Source: an uncultured Chloroflexales bacterium
Lineage (GTDB): Bacteria; Chloroflexota; Chloroflexia; Chloroflexales; Chloroflexaceae
Length of the DNA: 64,000 nucleotides
Direction: 5' to 3'
Assembly: GCA_937902315.1 (NCBI GenBank)
Contig: CALGUG010000011.1
Span: forward strand, 124,001-188,000
A model generated the notes under the pieces. The model was not told the origin of the DNA, did no database searches, and saw only the letters and a program-made list of their open reading frames with translations. Of this stretch, positions 44,802 through 52,157 are shown piece after piece; positions within the stretch are counted from its first letter, which is position 1; each line of letters begins with the position of its first letter. A program made the position numbers and the translations under genes.

Positions 44802-45785
44802 CTATACACTGAAGAAAGGTGCTAATAAGCGGCGTAAAGTAGTATCACTAGCCTTCTCATACCCAAGTTGGCGTAATGTTGTAGTTGTATGTGGAGTTGC
44901 TATATCGAGTCCAACCCCCTTGAAACCATCTAATTCGACACGTTCATAAATAGCCCCCTGTGTCCTATGGGTTTCCATAATTAAGCGTAACGAATGGTGC
45001 ATTATGTCTGCTGTAGCGTCAATCATTACGCTTGTGAGACGAGGCCCCCATCCAAAAAGCCCACGATTAAGAAATATCTGATCGATCCAAGATTGAGCAG
45101 ATTTTCGTTCAGCCATACTTGTTCGCGGTGTTGACAAAGAGAGTATCTTGAGAGTATCAGGTGATGCTTTTAAATACGATATGGCTTCGACGTATCCAAG
45201 CAGCGCAGGAAAGTTCGCAAATAGTCCCCCATCACAGAAACGCTCTTCAATATTGTTAACCGGTGAAGGCAGGGACACGATTGGCAGAAATACTGGGGCA
45301 GATGCACTCGCTAGAGCAATATCACGCACCAGATAATTGTTATGAAGGGTTAATTCAGGAGAATGATCTGTTTTAAAAACTCGTGGCAATCCGCGTGTAA
45401 GGTTATAAGCAGGTATAACAACAAATTTGCCTTTTTGGTATAGATCACCTAATGTCAAATCGCCAAATGCTTCTTGAAGGACTTTACGAAGACTGTTATT
45501 CGAATAGAATGAAGTTACAATTCCTCTTAGACGGCGTAATAAAAAGGCACCAGGAAAAGGATTCTTAAAAACTGCTACTCCAAATTTCTGATAAAGTTCA
45601 ACTATTTCATTTCCAGTCTTACCGCTCGCTAAAGCCAAGGCAATTATTGCGCCTGTGCTAGTTCCACAAAAGAGATCAAAATGTTCGTGGTAAGTTGTGT
45701 TGAAATGACGTTCTGTTTCAGCAATAAAAGCAGCTGTTGCCAAACCTAAATAACCACCACCATCAAGGCTAAGAACTCTCATCAA
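44802..45785 (-). CDS. capV: CBASS effector CapV: patatin-like phospholipase
   Basis: The protein is 327 aa. The anion-hole motif LDGGGYLGL is at ~7-15, the nucleophile is Ser43 in FCGTSTGA, and the catalytic Asp185 sits in CDGGLFANFP, giving the complete patatin dyad. In CBASS this enzyme is switched on by the cyclic nucleotide and degrades the cell membrane, killing the infected cell before phage release. It is first in the four-gene operon. A perfect 11-bp inverted repeat lies 27 bases upstream of its start. Confidence 0.93.
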   Translation of the reverse strand: MMRVLSLDGGGYLGLATAAFIAETERHFNTTYHEHFDLFCGTSTGAIIALALASGKTGNEIVELYQKFGVAVFKNPFPGAFLLRRLRGIVTSFYSNNSLRKVLQEAFGDLTLGDLYQKGKFVVIPAYNLTRGLPRVFKTDHSPELTLHNNYLVRDIALASASAPVFLPIVSLPSPVNNIEERFCDGGLFANFPALLGYVEAISYLKASPDTLKILSLSTPRTSMAERKSAQSWIDQIFLNRGLFGWGPRLTSVMIDATADIMHHSLRLIMETHRTQGAIYERVELDGFKGVGLDIATPHTTTTLRQLGYEKASDTTLRRLLAPFFSV

Positions 45786-45811
45786 TCTATGATCCTTACT
45801 TAGATTTAGCC

Positions 45812-45851
45812 TGGATCCCTATACCATTTTCATTAGAAACATAGGGATCCA
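45812..45851. promoter_or_regulatory. Perfect 11-bp inverted repeat upstream of capV
   Basis: TGGATCCCTAT (45812-45822) and ATAGGGATCCA (45841-45851) are exact complements around an 18-base AT-rich spacer. It sits between the YjzC-like gene and capV. There is no U-tract on the minus strand, so an operator or mRNA-processing hairpin is at least as likely as a terminator. Confidence 0.6.
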
Positions 45852-45876
45852 TCCACACAAAACAATTCAGTAAAGA

Positions 45877-46059
45877 CTAGCGTTTCTTGGATTTTTGATG
45901 CTCCCAAGTGTTACCAGGCTTTTGGGTAGGGGGTAGAGGTTTATCTCCCGGCTCAATTGTCACTTGGCGCGGATTGGGGACTTGGCCACCTCGCGGCCCT
46001 CGCTCAATATACTCACCAGGTTGAGCTGGTTTCTCCCCTGGTTTTTGAAGTGGTGTCAT
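45877..46059 (-). CDS. Small YjzC-like protein, 60 aa
   Basis: From the ATG at 46059 the protein begins MTPLQKPGEKPAQPGEYIER and has GPRGGQV, then GDKPLPPTQKPGNTW and a basic end. PG-KAP-SG-Y, a GPxGG turn and G-LPPT-xxG--W are the pattern of the YjzC family of tiny Gly/Pro-rich proteins with unknown function. AAGGAG sits 12 bases before this ATG and touches an earlier in-frame ATG, which makes the later one the better start. It precedes capV on the same strand (91 bases), so it may be a first gene of the CBASS transcript. Confidence 0.65.
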   Translation of the reverse strand: MTPLQKPGEKPAQPGEYIERGPRGGQVPNPRQVTIEPGDKPLPPTQKPGNTWEHQKSKKR

Positions 46060-46459
46060 AATATATTTCATCTCCTTCCAAACAAAACAATTAAACTTCA
46101 ATAATCCTAGTATAGCACGCCTGTTCCGCACAGTCAACTATATATAGTGTAGTCCTAAATTTATACCACTATATCTAGTATTTATTTTGATCTTGAAGAT
46201 AGATTTATTACTGAAGAAATGAAGGTTGTTTTAAGCTCGTATAATTATACAACAAAATTGTGACATATACTGTCACAATTTTTCTTATCTTGAAATATTT
46301 AATATTTTTCTAATTTTGATTGAATATCTCAAATGATCATGCCAATAGATTTCCTCATAAGAGTGGAAAGGTAACAACAATACGCAAAGCCTACCTGTGT
46401 AGATAGGTTTTAGATACTTTAACTAGCTCTAGAAACTTATCTTAAAACTTGGGTCTTGC
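46060..46459. other. AT-rich right flank of the CBASS island
   Basis: No gene seen. A perfect 12-bp hairpin, AAAATTGTGACA/TGTCACAATTTT (46254-46265 with 46271-46282), is followed by TTCTT. It can be a terminator or a dyad binding site. The promoter of the CBASS/YjzC transcription unit should lie here, but several TATA-like strings (46138-46180) prevent a unique call. No repeat of the tRNA 3' end was found. Confidence 0.5.
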
Positions 46460-47029
46460 CTAGCGCAGGTCGTGCAGCTCAATCTCGACGGTGGTTTTAA
46501 CCACAGATAGATCTTGGCTTAGCTTAATATCGGCTTGATAGAGTGGCACGGCAAGGCACTGATCTGCGCTTTGATCGCATTGCGAGCGCAGATACTCAAA
46601 GCGCAAACCATCGGGGTACCAAGCCAGCACCCGCCAGCCAGCGCGGCTAAGCTTATTGCTATAGTGGGCCATAACTTCGCGAGGCCAGAGCGCAGTCTCC
46701 CAGCTCATTAGCGAACGGGCGCTATCGGGCGCACTCGGTTCAGAGAGTACGCTGGCGCCAGGCGGCGTGAAATAGCTGAGCGCATCTTCATCAGCAAGCG
46801 GATCATCGGGGCGAAAGAGCTCGTCGCGTAGCACTGAGCGGGCCTGGGGCAGCGAAAGGCCATGGGCTTGGAGTGCAGCCAATTGGCTCTCGTAGGCTTC
46901 GATAGCCGCCGCTCGGCTCTGCCAAGACCACACAGCCCAAGCGAGGCCGAGCAGATAGACCATGAGCAGGGTAAGCGCGGTCGTCCGCCAAAACGATGTA
47001 TGTTGTGGGAGAGCTACTTGCTTGATCAT
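46460..47029 (-). CDS. Membrane-anchored protein of unknown function (paralogue of the next gene)
   Basis: The protein is about 189 aa. One N-terminal transmembrane helix (TALTLLMVYLLGLAWAVWSW) is followed by an extracytoplasmic domain with HYSNKLSRAGWRVLAWYPDG and LRFEYLRSQCDQSADQC. The ATG at 47029 overlaps the TGA of the upstream gene (ATGA) and has GGAG six bases upstream. The upstream gene encodes a protein with the same layout, HYLFDRLQEQGWLFNVWNEEG, so the pair arose by duplication. Function unknown; a surface or sensory role is only a guess. Confidence 0.68.
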   Translation of the reverse strand: MIKQVALPQHTSFWRTTALTLLMVYLLGLAWAVWSWQSRAAAIEAYESQLAALQAHGLSLPQARSVLRDELFRPDDPLADEDALSYFTPPGASVLSEPSAPDSARSLMSWETALWPREVMAHYSNKLSRAGWRVLAWYPDGLRFEYLRSQCDQSADQCLAVPLYQADIKLSQDLSVVKTTVEIELHDLR

Positions 47030-47538
47030 TGCACACTCCATACGCGATGGTACATGGGGCCCTCAAACAGGTGGATACTCTCGAATCTGAAATAGATCGT
47101 GGTCGTGCTATCGCCCCGCTCGCGCTGAGCCGAAACATAGATTCCCGAAGATGGGAAATCATAACACTCTAACTTAACGATCTGCTGCTCACAGACCGTT
47201 CGATCGTAGCTAAAGCTTATGCCTTCTTCATTCCAGACATTAAATAGCCAGCCCTGCTCTTGCAAACGATCGAAAAGATAGTGCATCACCACTTCGGGCT
47301 CATCTTCGGCCTCAAAATAGTATTCAGTGACAGTAGCAGAAAGCTCCTCTTCTTTAAGCAAATGCGCATTTGGATAGCTGATAGAGCTCAGCAGATCCTC
47401 TCGCTGACTTCCCACATTCGTCGCCAGACTCTCCAGCTGGTCGAGCTGCCGCTGAAAGAGGCCCGAAAAACCAAAAACTGTTACACAGCCGAGCAGTAAG
47501 ATCCCCACCGTTAATGTCTTCCAAGTGATTCTGCCCAT
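47026..47538 (-). CDS. Membrane-anchored protein of unknown function
   Basis: The protein is 170 aa. An N-terminal helix (LTVGILLLGCVTVFGFSGLF) is followed by a coiled segment (QRQLDQLESLATNVGSQRE) and a C-terminal domain with VVMHYLFDRLQEQGW and YDRTVCEQQIVKLECYDF. The two Cys match two Cys in the downstream paralogue and may form a disulfide outside the membrane. GGAGGCGGGCC precedes the ATG. It is the first gene of a two-gene operon with a four-base overlap. Confidence 0.68.
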   Translation of the reverse strand: MGRITWKTLTVGILLLGCVTVFGFSGLFQRQLDQLESLATNVGSQREDLLSSISYPNAHLLKEEELSATVTEYYFEAEDEPEVVMHYLFDRLQEQGWLFNVWNEEGISFSYDRTVCEQQIVKLECYDFPSSGIYVSAQRERGDSTTTIYFRFESIHLFEGPMYHRVWSVQ

Positions 47539-47686
47539 GGCCCGCCTCCTTGCGTTTGGCTAGCGTTGTAGTGCGTAAAGGCTGATTTTAATTACGCTTA
47601 CCACAAAGCATACACCAAAGATATGAAAACACTAATAATTTCGCAAGATCAGGTCGATAAACAAAAACGATCAGAAGCTAGGCGAT

Positions 47687-47700
47687 GTGATAAAAGTCAT
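47687..47700. promoter_or_regulatory. Candidate Crp/Fnr-type operator upstream of the DUF542 gene
   Basis: GTGAT-AAAA-GTCAT, a 14-base dyad with the same half-site and spacer as GTGAT-AAAA-ATCAC at 50078-50091. It lies 57 bases before the DUF542 gene. The Crp/Fnr-family gene at 49387-50058 is the likely source of the binding protein. Confidence 0.5.
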
Positions 47701-47757
47701 AGCTATGCAGCTCGCTCCTGAATAGACTGAGAAAAACATCACAAAGGAGGAAACGCT

Positions 47758-47970
47758 ATGACAACGCTTAGACATATCGATCTCAACGCTTCTGAAACGA
47801 TCAACGAGCTGGTGGCGCGTGCGCCTCAAGTCCTACCCGTATTGCAGCAGTATGGCATCGACACTTGTTGTGGTGGCTCTCTCTCGCTCGAGGTCGTAGC
47901 CGAACGCCATCAACTCGATCTGGTTCAGCTGCTGAGCGAGCTGCAAGCAAGCATCGAGAAACAGCCATGA
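47758..47970 (+). CDS. DUF542/ScdA N-terminal domain protein
   Basis: The protein is 70 aa. It corresponds to the N-terminal domain of the RIC/ScdA/YtfE di-iron proteins that repair iron-sulfur clusters after nitric oxide damage. SETINELVARAPQVLPVLQQ is followed by GIDTCCGGSLSLEVVA, whose CCGG is the family signature. The hemerythrin domain that carries the di-iron site is absent, as in many stand-alone members. AAAGGAGG precedes the ATG. Its stop overlaps the start of the next gene (ATGA), tying it to the membrane modules. Confidence 0.9.
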   Translation: MTTLRHIDLNASETINELVARAPQVLPVLQQYGIDTCCGGSLSLEVVAERHQLDLVQLLSELQASIEKQP

Positions 47971-48812
47971 GTCGCTACGCTCGCGCCTTCTTGATCACGG
48001 CCTTGGCTGCCTTGCTGGCGGCCAGCCTGCTACATCTCTTGGCGGCGCTGGCCCTGCCGGGCCTATGGGCCGCGCTGGTTCATCTAACCTTCTTCGGCTG
48101 GATCAGCGGCATGATTTTGGCCATCAACTACCATACCTTGCCCGTCTTTTCGGGGCGCAGCTTCCCCAGCCGCACCCCGATCTGGCTGCATTGGGGCAGT
48201 TTTAGCGCCGGTTTTGTGCTGACTACGCTGGGGATCGGTCTGCGCTGGCGCACGCTCGAAGCCTTTGGGCTGGCGCTCGAACTGCTGGCTGCCCTGCTCT
48301 TTCTATGGGTTGTGATGGAGCTGATGCTGCGCGGCGAACGCCACTCGCGCCACCCTGTGCCGCCCATCCCCGATCAAGCCCAGATCGACCGAGTCGGCAC
48401 GCGCGCGACCACAGCGGCAGGTATCGCTCTGCCGATTGTACATCTGCTGTTGCTGGCGGTCAGGCTGAATTGGCTGCATCCCAATTGGCTGCTGGCGGCC
48501 GAACACCTGAGCGCGCTCGGCTGGGTGATGCTGATGATCGTGGGGGTGGCCTACCATGTCTTGCCGCGCTTCAGCGGGCGGGCGACGCGCGGACTGCGCT
48601 GGGCCAGCGGGCAGCTCTCTGTGCATCTGTTGGCGCTGCTGATGATTGTCTTGGGCTTGGGTTTGGGGCTGCCGAAACTGTTCGCCATCGGCGCGCTCAG
48701 TATGGCGCTTGGCTTAGCGCTCTTCGCTTGGACGATCTGGCCCACCCTGCAAGCGCTGCGTCCAGCCGCGCCCCAAGCGATTCGTTTTCGAGCACAGGAG
48801 CCACGCTCATGA
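47967..48812 (+). CDS. Polytopic membrane protein with two His-GW-P modules (NnrS/heme-copper-oxidase subunit I-like)
   Basis: The protein is 281 aa with about eight transmembrane helices in two similar halves. The halves carry HLTFFGWISGMILAINYHTL followed by PVFSGR, and HLSALGWVMLMIVGVAYHVL followed by PRFSGR. The pattern H-x4-GW-x8-YH-x-LP-x-x-SGR resembles helix II of heme-copper oxidase/NO reductase subunit I, where the His ligates low-spin heme, and is also reminiscent of NnrS. Heme binding is inference. Start ATG at 47967 overlaps the DUF542 stop by four bases; its own stop overlaps the next gene by four bases. Confidence 0.72.
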   Translation: MSRYARAFLITALAALLAASLLHLLAALALPGLWAALVHLTFFGWISGMILAINYHTLPVFSGRSFPSRTPIWLHWGSFSAGFVLTTLGIGLRWRTLEAFGLALELLAALLFLWVVMELMLRGERHSRHPVPPIPDQAQIDRVGTRATTAAGIALPIVHLLLLAVRLNWLHPNWLLAAEHLSALGWVMLMIVGVAYHVLPRFSGRATRGLRWASGQLSVHLLALLMIVLGLGLGLPKLFAIGALSMALGLALFAWTIWPTLQALRPAAPQAIRFRAQEPRS

Positions 48813-49237
48813 GTCCACTCACAGTACGCTGTATCAAAGCGGCCTTCTGCTACCTTGCGCTGGGCATCGCCTTGGGCGCCAGCTTCGCAATCGAGCGTTC
48901 GATCGGGGTGCGGCTGCGCTTTCTGCACGCCGAATTCAACCTGTGGGGCTGGAGCAGCCTGCTGATCTATGGCGTGGGCTACCACATGCTGCCGCGCTTT
49001 TTGGGCCGTCCCTTGCGCTGGCCCAAGCTCGCCGAGCTACAGAGCTGGGCGGCAATCGTGGGCGTGGCCCTGATGTCGCTGGGCTGGCTGACCCAAAGCG
49101 CTGGCTCGTCCTTGGCGTTCGTGCTGTTGCTGAGCGGTGGGCTGTTGCAAGTGCTGGCTGCAATGGCATTTGTAGCCCAGATCGCCAGCATGCTGATGAA
49201 ACAAACAAGCCAAACAGCTTCTAGCAAATCCACTTGA
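48809..49237 (+). CDS. Four-helix membrane protein with one His-GW-P module
   Basis: The protein is 142 aa with four helices. The second carries HAEFNLWGWSSLLIYGVGYH followed by MLPRFLGR, the same module as each half of the upstream protein. CAGGAG lies upstream of the ATG at 48809, which overlaps the previous stop (ATGA). It is the third gene of the DUF542 operon. It could associate with the 281-aa protein to form a larger heme-binding complex; the family has no function that I can name. Confidence 0.72.
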   Translation: MSPLTVRCIKAAFCYLALGIALGASFAIERSIGVRLRFLHAEFNLWGWSSLLIYGVGYHMLPRFLGRPLRWPKLAELQSWAAIVGVALMSLGWLTQSAGSSLAFVLLLSGGLLQVLAAMAFVAQIASMLMKQTSQTASSKST

Positions 49238-49286
49238 TGCCCTTATAGCGTTGGCGTTTAGGTTCCTCCCCCAAGATGGGCCTAAC

Positions 49287-49304
49287 CGCGTCCGCCTACG
49301 GCTA
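49287..49304 (-). repeat. Dispersed repeat family A, copy 10 (core)
   Basis: Perfect core CGCGTCCGCCTACGGCTA, flanked by CAACAGGCTGTCCATCAGC and a CCAAACGGATCTCGGAT right end (about 49371-49387) that touches the stop of the leftward regulator gene. Confidence 0.65.
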
Positions 49305-49386
49305 TCAACAGGCTGTCCATCAGCAAGCGGGGCTATTCCTGCGGCCTGAAGCCGCCGAAAACTGACCCATCCAAACGGATCTCGGA

Positions 49387-50058
49387 TTACTCCTCGTGGA
49401 TCTCGGCCAGCAGTTCGCGGTCGAGGATAGTGATCGCGCCCCGTTCGAGTTTGATCGCGCCTTGAATCTCAAAGCTCTTCAAGGTTCGCGCGACCATTTC
49501 GCGCACTGTCCCCAAACGAGCGGCGATCTCAGCTTGGGTCAGCGCCGGGCTGATTTCGCCACGCTCGGCGGCCTCGGCCTGCCGCAATAACAGGCCAGCC
49601 AACCTCCCCTGCACACTATGCAAGGCTAACTCATCGACCAGATTGACCAGATGGCGCAATCGCCCTGCGAATTCGCCCAACAGAGCCAAGGCCAGCGAGG
49701 GTTGGCGCTCGATCAGGCTGCGCATAGCTTGGCGCGGCAAGATCAAAAGCTGCAGATCGCTGAGCGCTTCGGCGTTGGCGGGGCAGAGGCCGTTGTCGAA
49801 GATCGGCACGGTATTGAAGTGCCCGCCCGGCCCGATCACATTTAGCACCTGTTCCCGCCCGTTCGAGCCGATCCGGCTGATCTTCACTAAGCCTTCGGCC
49901 ACTATGTACATCGCCTCGGCAGGATCGCCCTCGAACTGTATCAGCTGACGAGCCGGGTAGCGCTGGCGCACCGCGATGCGCGCCAGTTCGTTCAGAGTTG
50001 CAGGCGGAAGATCTTGGCAAAAACTACACTGCTTCAAAATCTCGATCTGCTCTTGCAT
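49387..50058 (-). CDS. Crp/Fnr family transcriptional regulator
   Basis: The protein is 223 aa. A cyclic-nucleotide-binding-type sensor domain (~10-125, YIVAEGLVKISRIGSNGREQ) is joined by a dimerisation helix to a C-terminal winged helix with TQAEIAARLGTVREMVARTL. Two N-terminal Cys (KQCSFC, 11 and 14) are present, but the full FNR cluster set is not, so an Fe-S sensor is doubtful. The position among nirK and the DUF542 gene suggests a DNR/NnrR-like NO or nitrite regulator. The ATG at 50058 is used. A GTGAT-N4-ATCAC dyad lies in its own upstream region. Confidence 0.88.
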   Translation of the reverse strand: MQEQIEILKQCSFCQDLPPATLNELARIAVRQRYPARQLIQFEGDPAEAMYIVAEGLVKISRIGSNGREQVLNVIGPGGHFNTVPIFDNGLCPANAEALSDLQLLILPRQAMRSLIERQPSLALALLGEFAGRLRHLVNLVDELALHSVQGRLAGLLLRQAEAAERGEISPALTQAEIAARLGTVREMVARTLKSFEIQGAIKLERGAITILDRELLAEIHEE

Positions 50059-50077
50059 AGGCGGCTCTTTCTCGCTT

Positions 50078-50091
50078 GTGATAAAAATCAC
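50078..50091. promoter_or_regulatory. Perfect Crp/Fnr-type dyad between regulator and ferredoxin genes
   Basis: GTGAT-AAAA-ATCAC is a perfect inverted repeat with a four-base spacer, the geometry of FNR/DNR sites. It lies in the divergent region 20 bases before the regulator gene and 66 before the ferredoxin gene, so it may control both. Confidence 0.6.
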
Positions 50092-50156
50092 TGCACATCA
50101 CTTACGCTGGCCTTATGCTGAGATCAGGAAATGAGAACGCTATGGAAGGCCAAACA

Positions 50157-50372
50157 ATGGATCAAAAAACGGCTCTACCGATTATCGACCTGCAACGTTG
50201 TATTGGCTGTGGCGAATGTGTCCGACTCTGCCCGACTCAGGCGGTAGCGCTCAAGGATCAACGTGCTGCCATTGTACAACCAGAGCGTTGCAACTTCTGC
50301 GAAATTTGTGAACGGTATTGTCCGCAGGGAGCGATCGCCCGTTACTTCGTTATTCGTTTCGCTCCAAAGTAG
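50157..50372 (+). CDS. 2x[4Fe-4S] ferredoxin
   Basis: The protein is 71 aa. Two CxxCxxCxxxCP motifs, CIGCGECVRLCP and CNFCEICERYCP, bind two [4Fe-4S] clusters. It is a low-potential electron carrier in the cytoplasm. The ATG at 50157 (AAGG seven bases upstream) fits the family better than the ATGs at 50115 and 50142. It could supply electrons for nitrite/NO metabolism or for cluster repair; this is inferred only from the neighbours. Confidence 0.9.
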   Translation: MDQKTALPIIDLQRCIGCGECVRLCPTQAVALKDQRAAIVQPERCNFCEICERYCPQGAIARYFVIRFAPK

Positions 50373-50383
50373 CTATGGCAATG

Positions 50384-50551
50384 ATAGCAAATCCGTTTGA
50401 ATTGGCGGTTTTGGGGAGGCCTTTCGGCACACACAGATAGAAGCCTCGTTTGTTGGGCGGGATGTTGATAGCCGAAGGCGGACGCGGTGAGGAACGAATG
50501 GAAGGAACAGAGCTCGCCGCAACAATCTGAAAAAGCAAGTGGATTTGTTAT
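50384..50551 (+). repeat. Dispersed repeat family A, copy 11 (full-length, 168 bp)
   Basis: Left end ATAGCAAATCCGTTTGAATT, core TAGCCGAAGGCGGACGCG at 50469-50486, right end GTGGATTTGTTAT. It fills almost the whole interval between the ferredoxin gene and nirK, so any nirK promoter must lie in or beside it (TATGAT at 50549-50554 is a candidate -10). Confidence 0.8.
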
Positions 50552-50574
50552 GATGTATAGAAAGCTGGTATGCA

Positions 50575-51915
50575 ATGATGCGCTCGCTTCGACATTCAAT
50601 TGGGACACTCTTGGTAGTGTTACTGTTCGCTTTATCGGCCTGTGGTGTCAACTCGCAAAGCGCTAGCGCGCCCGCCACAACACTTGGAACGCTCGAATTT
50701 TACGCTTTCGAGATGGGTTTTCGGCCCAGCACAGTTGAGGTCGCTCAAGCTGGACGCTACACCATCAAACTGATCAACGAAGGCTTCTTGCCCCACGATA
50801 TCACCTTCCCAGATGGCACAACGATCGCGGCCCAAGCTGGCGAAACGGTCACAGGCGAGGTCGACATTCCCGCCGAAGGCATCTCGTTTATCTGCGCGGT
50901 GCCGGGCCACGAGCAGGCGGGCATGACCGGAACGATCACGGTGGCTGGTGCGCCCGCAGCCAGTGCCAACGGAACCCATTCGGCCAACGATCACGGCGGC
51001 CCTGCGCCACAGCTCGATGTCGTAGCTAACCCAAACGCTCCGGCCTACGAACTCTACGATGCCAAAGCGCCAGCGGCTCTGAGCGGCAGCGTCCACGATA
51101 TCGAGCTAGTTATCGAAGAGAAGCTGATGACCGTTGCTGAAGGCTTTGTGCAAGAGGTTTGGACCTTCGGCGGCACCGTGCCCGGCCCGGTGATCCGCGT
51201 CAAAGTTGGCGATACGGTTCGCGTGCATCTGAAGAACCCAACATCGAGCAAAGTGCCCCACTCGATCGACTTCCATTCGAGCCAAGTGGCCTGGAACGAC
51301 GAGATGCGCTCGATCAACGCCGGTGAAGAGCTGATCTACGAATGGACCGCCGACTACGCAGGCGTCTGGATGTACCACTGTGGCACGCCGCCCACCCTGC
51401 ACCATATCTCGAACGGCATGTACGGAATGGTGATCGTTGAGCCGCGCGAAGGCTTGCCCGAGGTCGATCACGAGTTCGCGCTGGTGCAGAGCGAATGGTA
51501 CCTCGGCCCGCAGAACGAGCTGACCAGCTTAGAGAAAGCCGCCGCTGCCGCACCCGCTCCCGATTACGTCGTCTTCAACGGTGTGGCCAACCAATACAGC
51601 GACAATCCGCTCCAAGTTGGCACCGGCGAGCGAGTACGCATCTTCGTCCTCAACGCTGGGCCGAACGTCGATAGCTCGTTCCACATCGTCGGCACGATCT
51701 TCGATACGGTGATCAAAGAGGGTGTCGCACTACAGCGCGGTAACGAAGGCAACTACGGCTCGCAAGCGGTCGATCTGGCCCCGGCCCAAGGCGCGATCGT
51801 CGAGCTGACCACCGCCGAAGATGGCAAATACCCGATCGTGACCCACGCTTTCAACTTCCCCGGACGGGGCGCGATGGGCCTGCTGCAAGCGGGCGATGGC
51901 GATCCCAACAACTAA
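50575..51915 (+). CDS. nirK: Copper nitrite reductase with N-terminal cupredoxin, lipoprotein
   Basis: The protein is 446 aa and reduces nitrite to NO outside the membrane. The lipobox is at Cys23 (LSAC). An extra cupredoxin domain (~35-125) has copper ligands His74, Cys107, His112 and Met117. The NirK body (~165-440) keeps type 1 copper (His229, Cys269, His277, Met282), type 2 copper (His234, His268, His424) and the catalytic Asp232 and His370. The fused cupredoxin probably relays electrons internally. A hairpin (51938-51970) follows the stop. All ligands being intact argues for an active enzyme. Confidence 0.93.
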   Translation: MMRSLRHSIGTLLVVLLFALSACGVNSQSASAPATTLGTLEFYAFEMGFRPSTVEVAQAGRYTIKLINEGFLPHDITFPDGTTIAAQAGETVTGEVDIPAEGISFICAVPGHEQAGMTGTITVAGAPAASANGTHSANDHGGPAPQLDVVANPNAPAYELYDAKAPAALSGSVHDIELVIEEKLMTVAEGFVQEVWTFGGTVPGPVIRVKVGDTVRVHLKNPTSSKVPHSIDFHSSQVAWNDEMRSINAGEELIYEWTADYAGVWMYHCGTPPTLHHISNGMYGMVIVEPREGLPEVDHEFALVQSEWYLGPQNELTSLEKAAAAAPAPDYVVFNGVANQYSDNPLQVGTGERVRIFVLNAGPNVDSSFHIVGTIFDTVIKEGVALQRGNEGNYGSQAVDLAPAQGAIVELTTAEDGKYPIVTHAFNFPGRGAMGLLQAGDGDPNN

Positions 51916-52020
51916 ACCTAATCCGCTCCACCTTGCTCTGTTGCTCTCCGATTGAGGGCAACAGAGCATTGTGGTATTCTGGATTATCCTCACTCGCGTT
52001 CCACTTCTATCGTTCGTCTT

Positions 52021-52118
52021 ATACCGGGTCCGTTCTAAAGACATGCATGCTCTCAACACGGGAAAGCGCAAAGTCGGGGAAAGAGGCCAAATAGCAAGTA
52101 AACAGCCGGATTTGGTAT
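52021..52118. repeat. Dispersed repeat family B, medium copy
   Basis: Left end ATACCGGGTCCGTTCTAAAG, right end CAGCCGGATTTGGTAT, with the internal family strings GGGGAAAGAG and GGCCAAATAG. It lacks the large hairpin. It lies between nirK and the next membrane-module gene. Confidence 0.7.
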
Positions 52119-52157
52119 CACTCGCTCCAAGCCGTCTCGAAACAAGGAAGGGTCGTT

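Noticed and set aside
46254..46282. Hairpin AAAATTGTGACA/TGTCACAATTTT as a third operator of the Crp/Fnr regulon
   Set aside because: Spacing between the TGTGA/TCACA half-sites is too wide and it lies in the CBASS flank, so it is noted only as a hairpin.
41404..46459. Attachment-site duplication flanking the CBASS island
   Set aside because: I looked for the tRNA-Pro 3' end (GTTCAAATCCTGTCGCCCC) near 46.1-46.5 kb and found no match, and no integrase gene is present.
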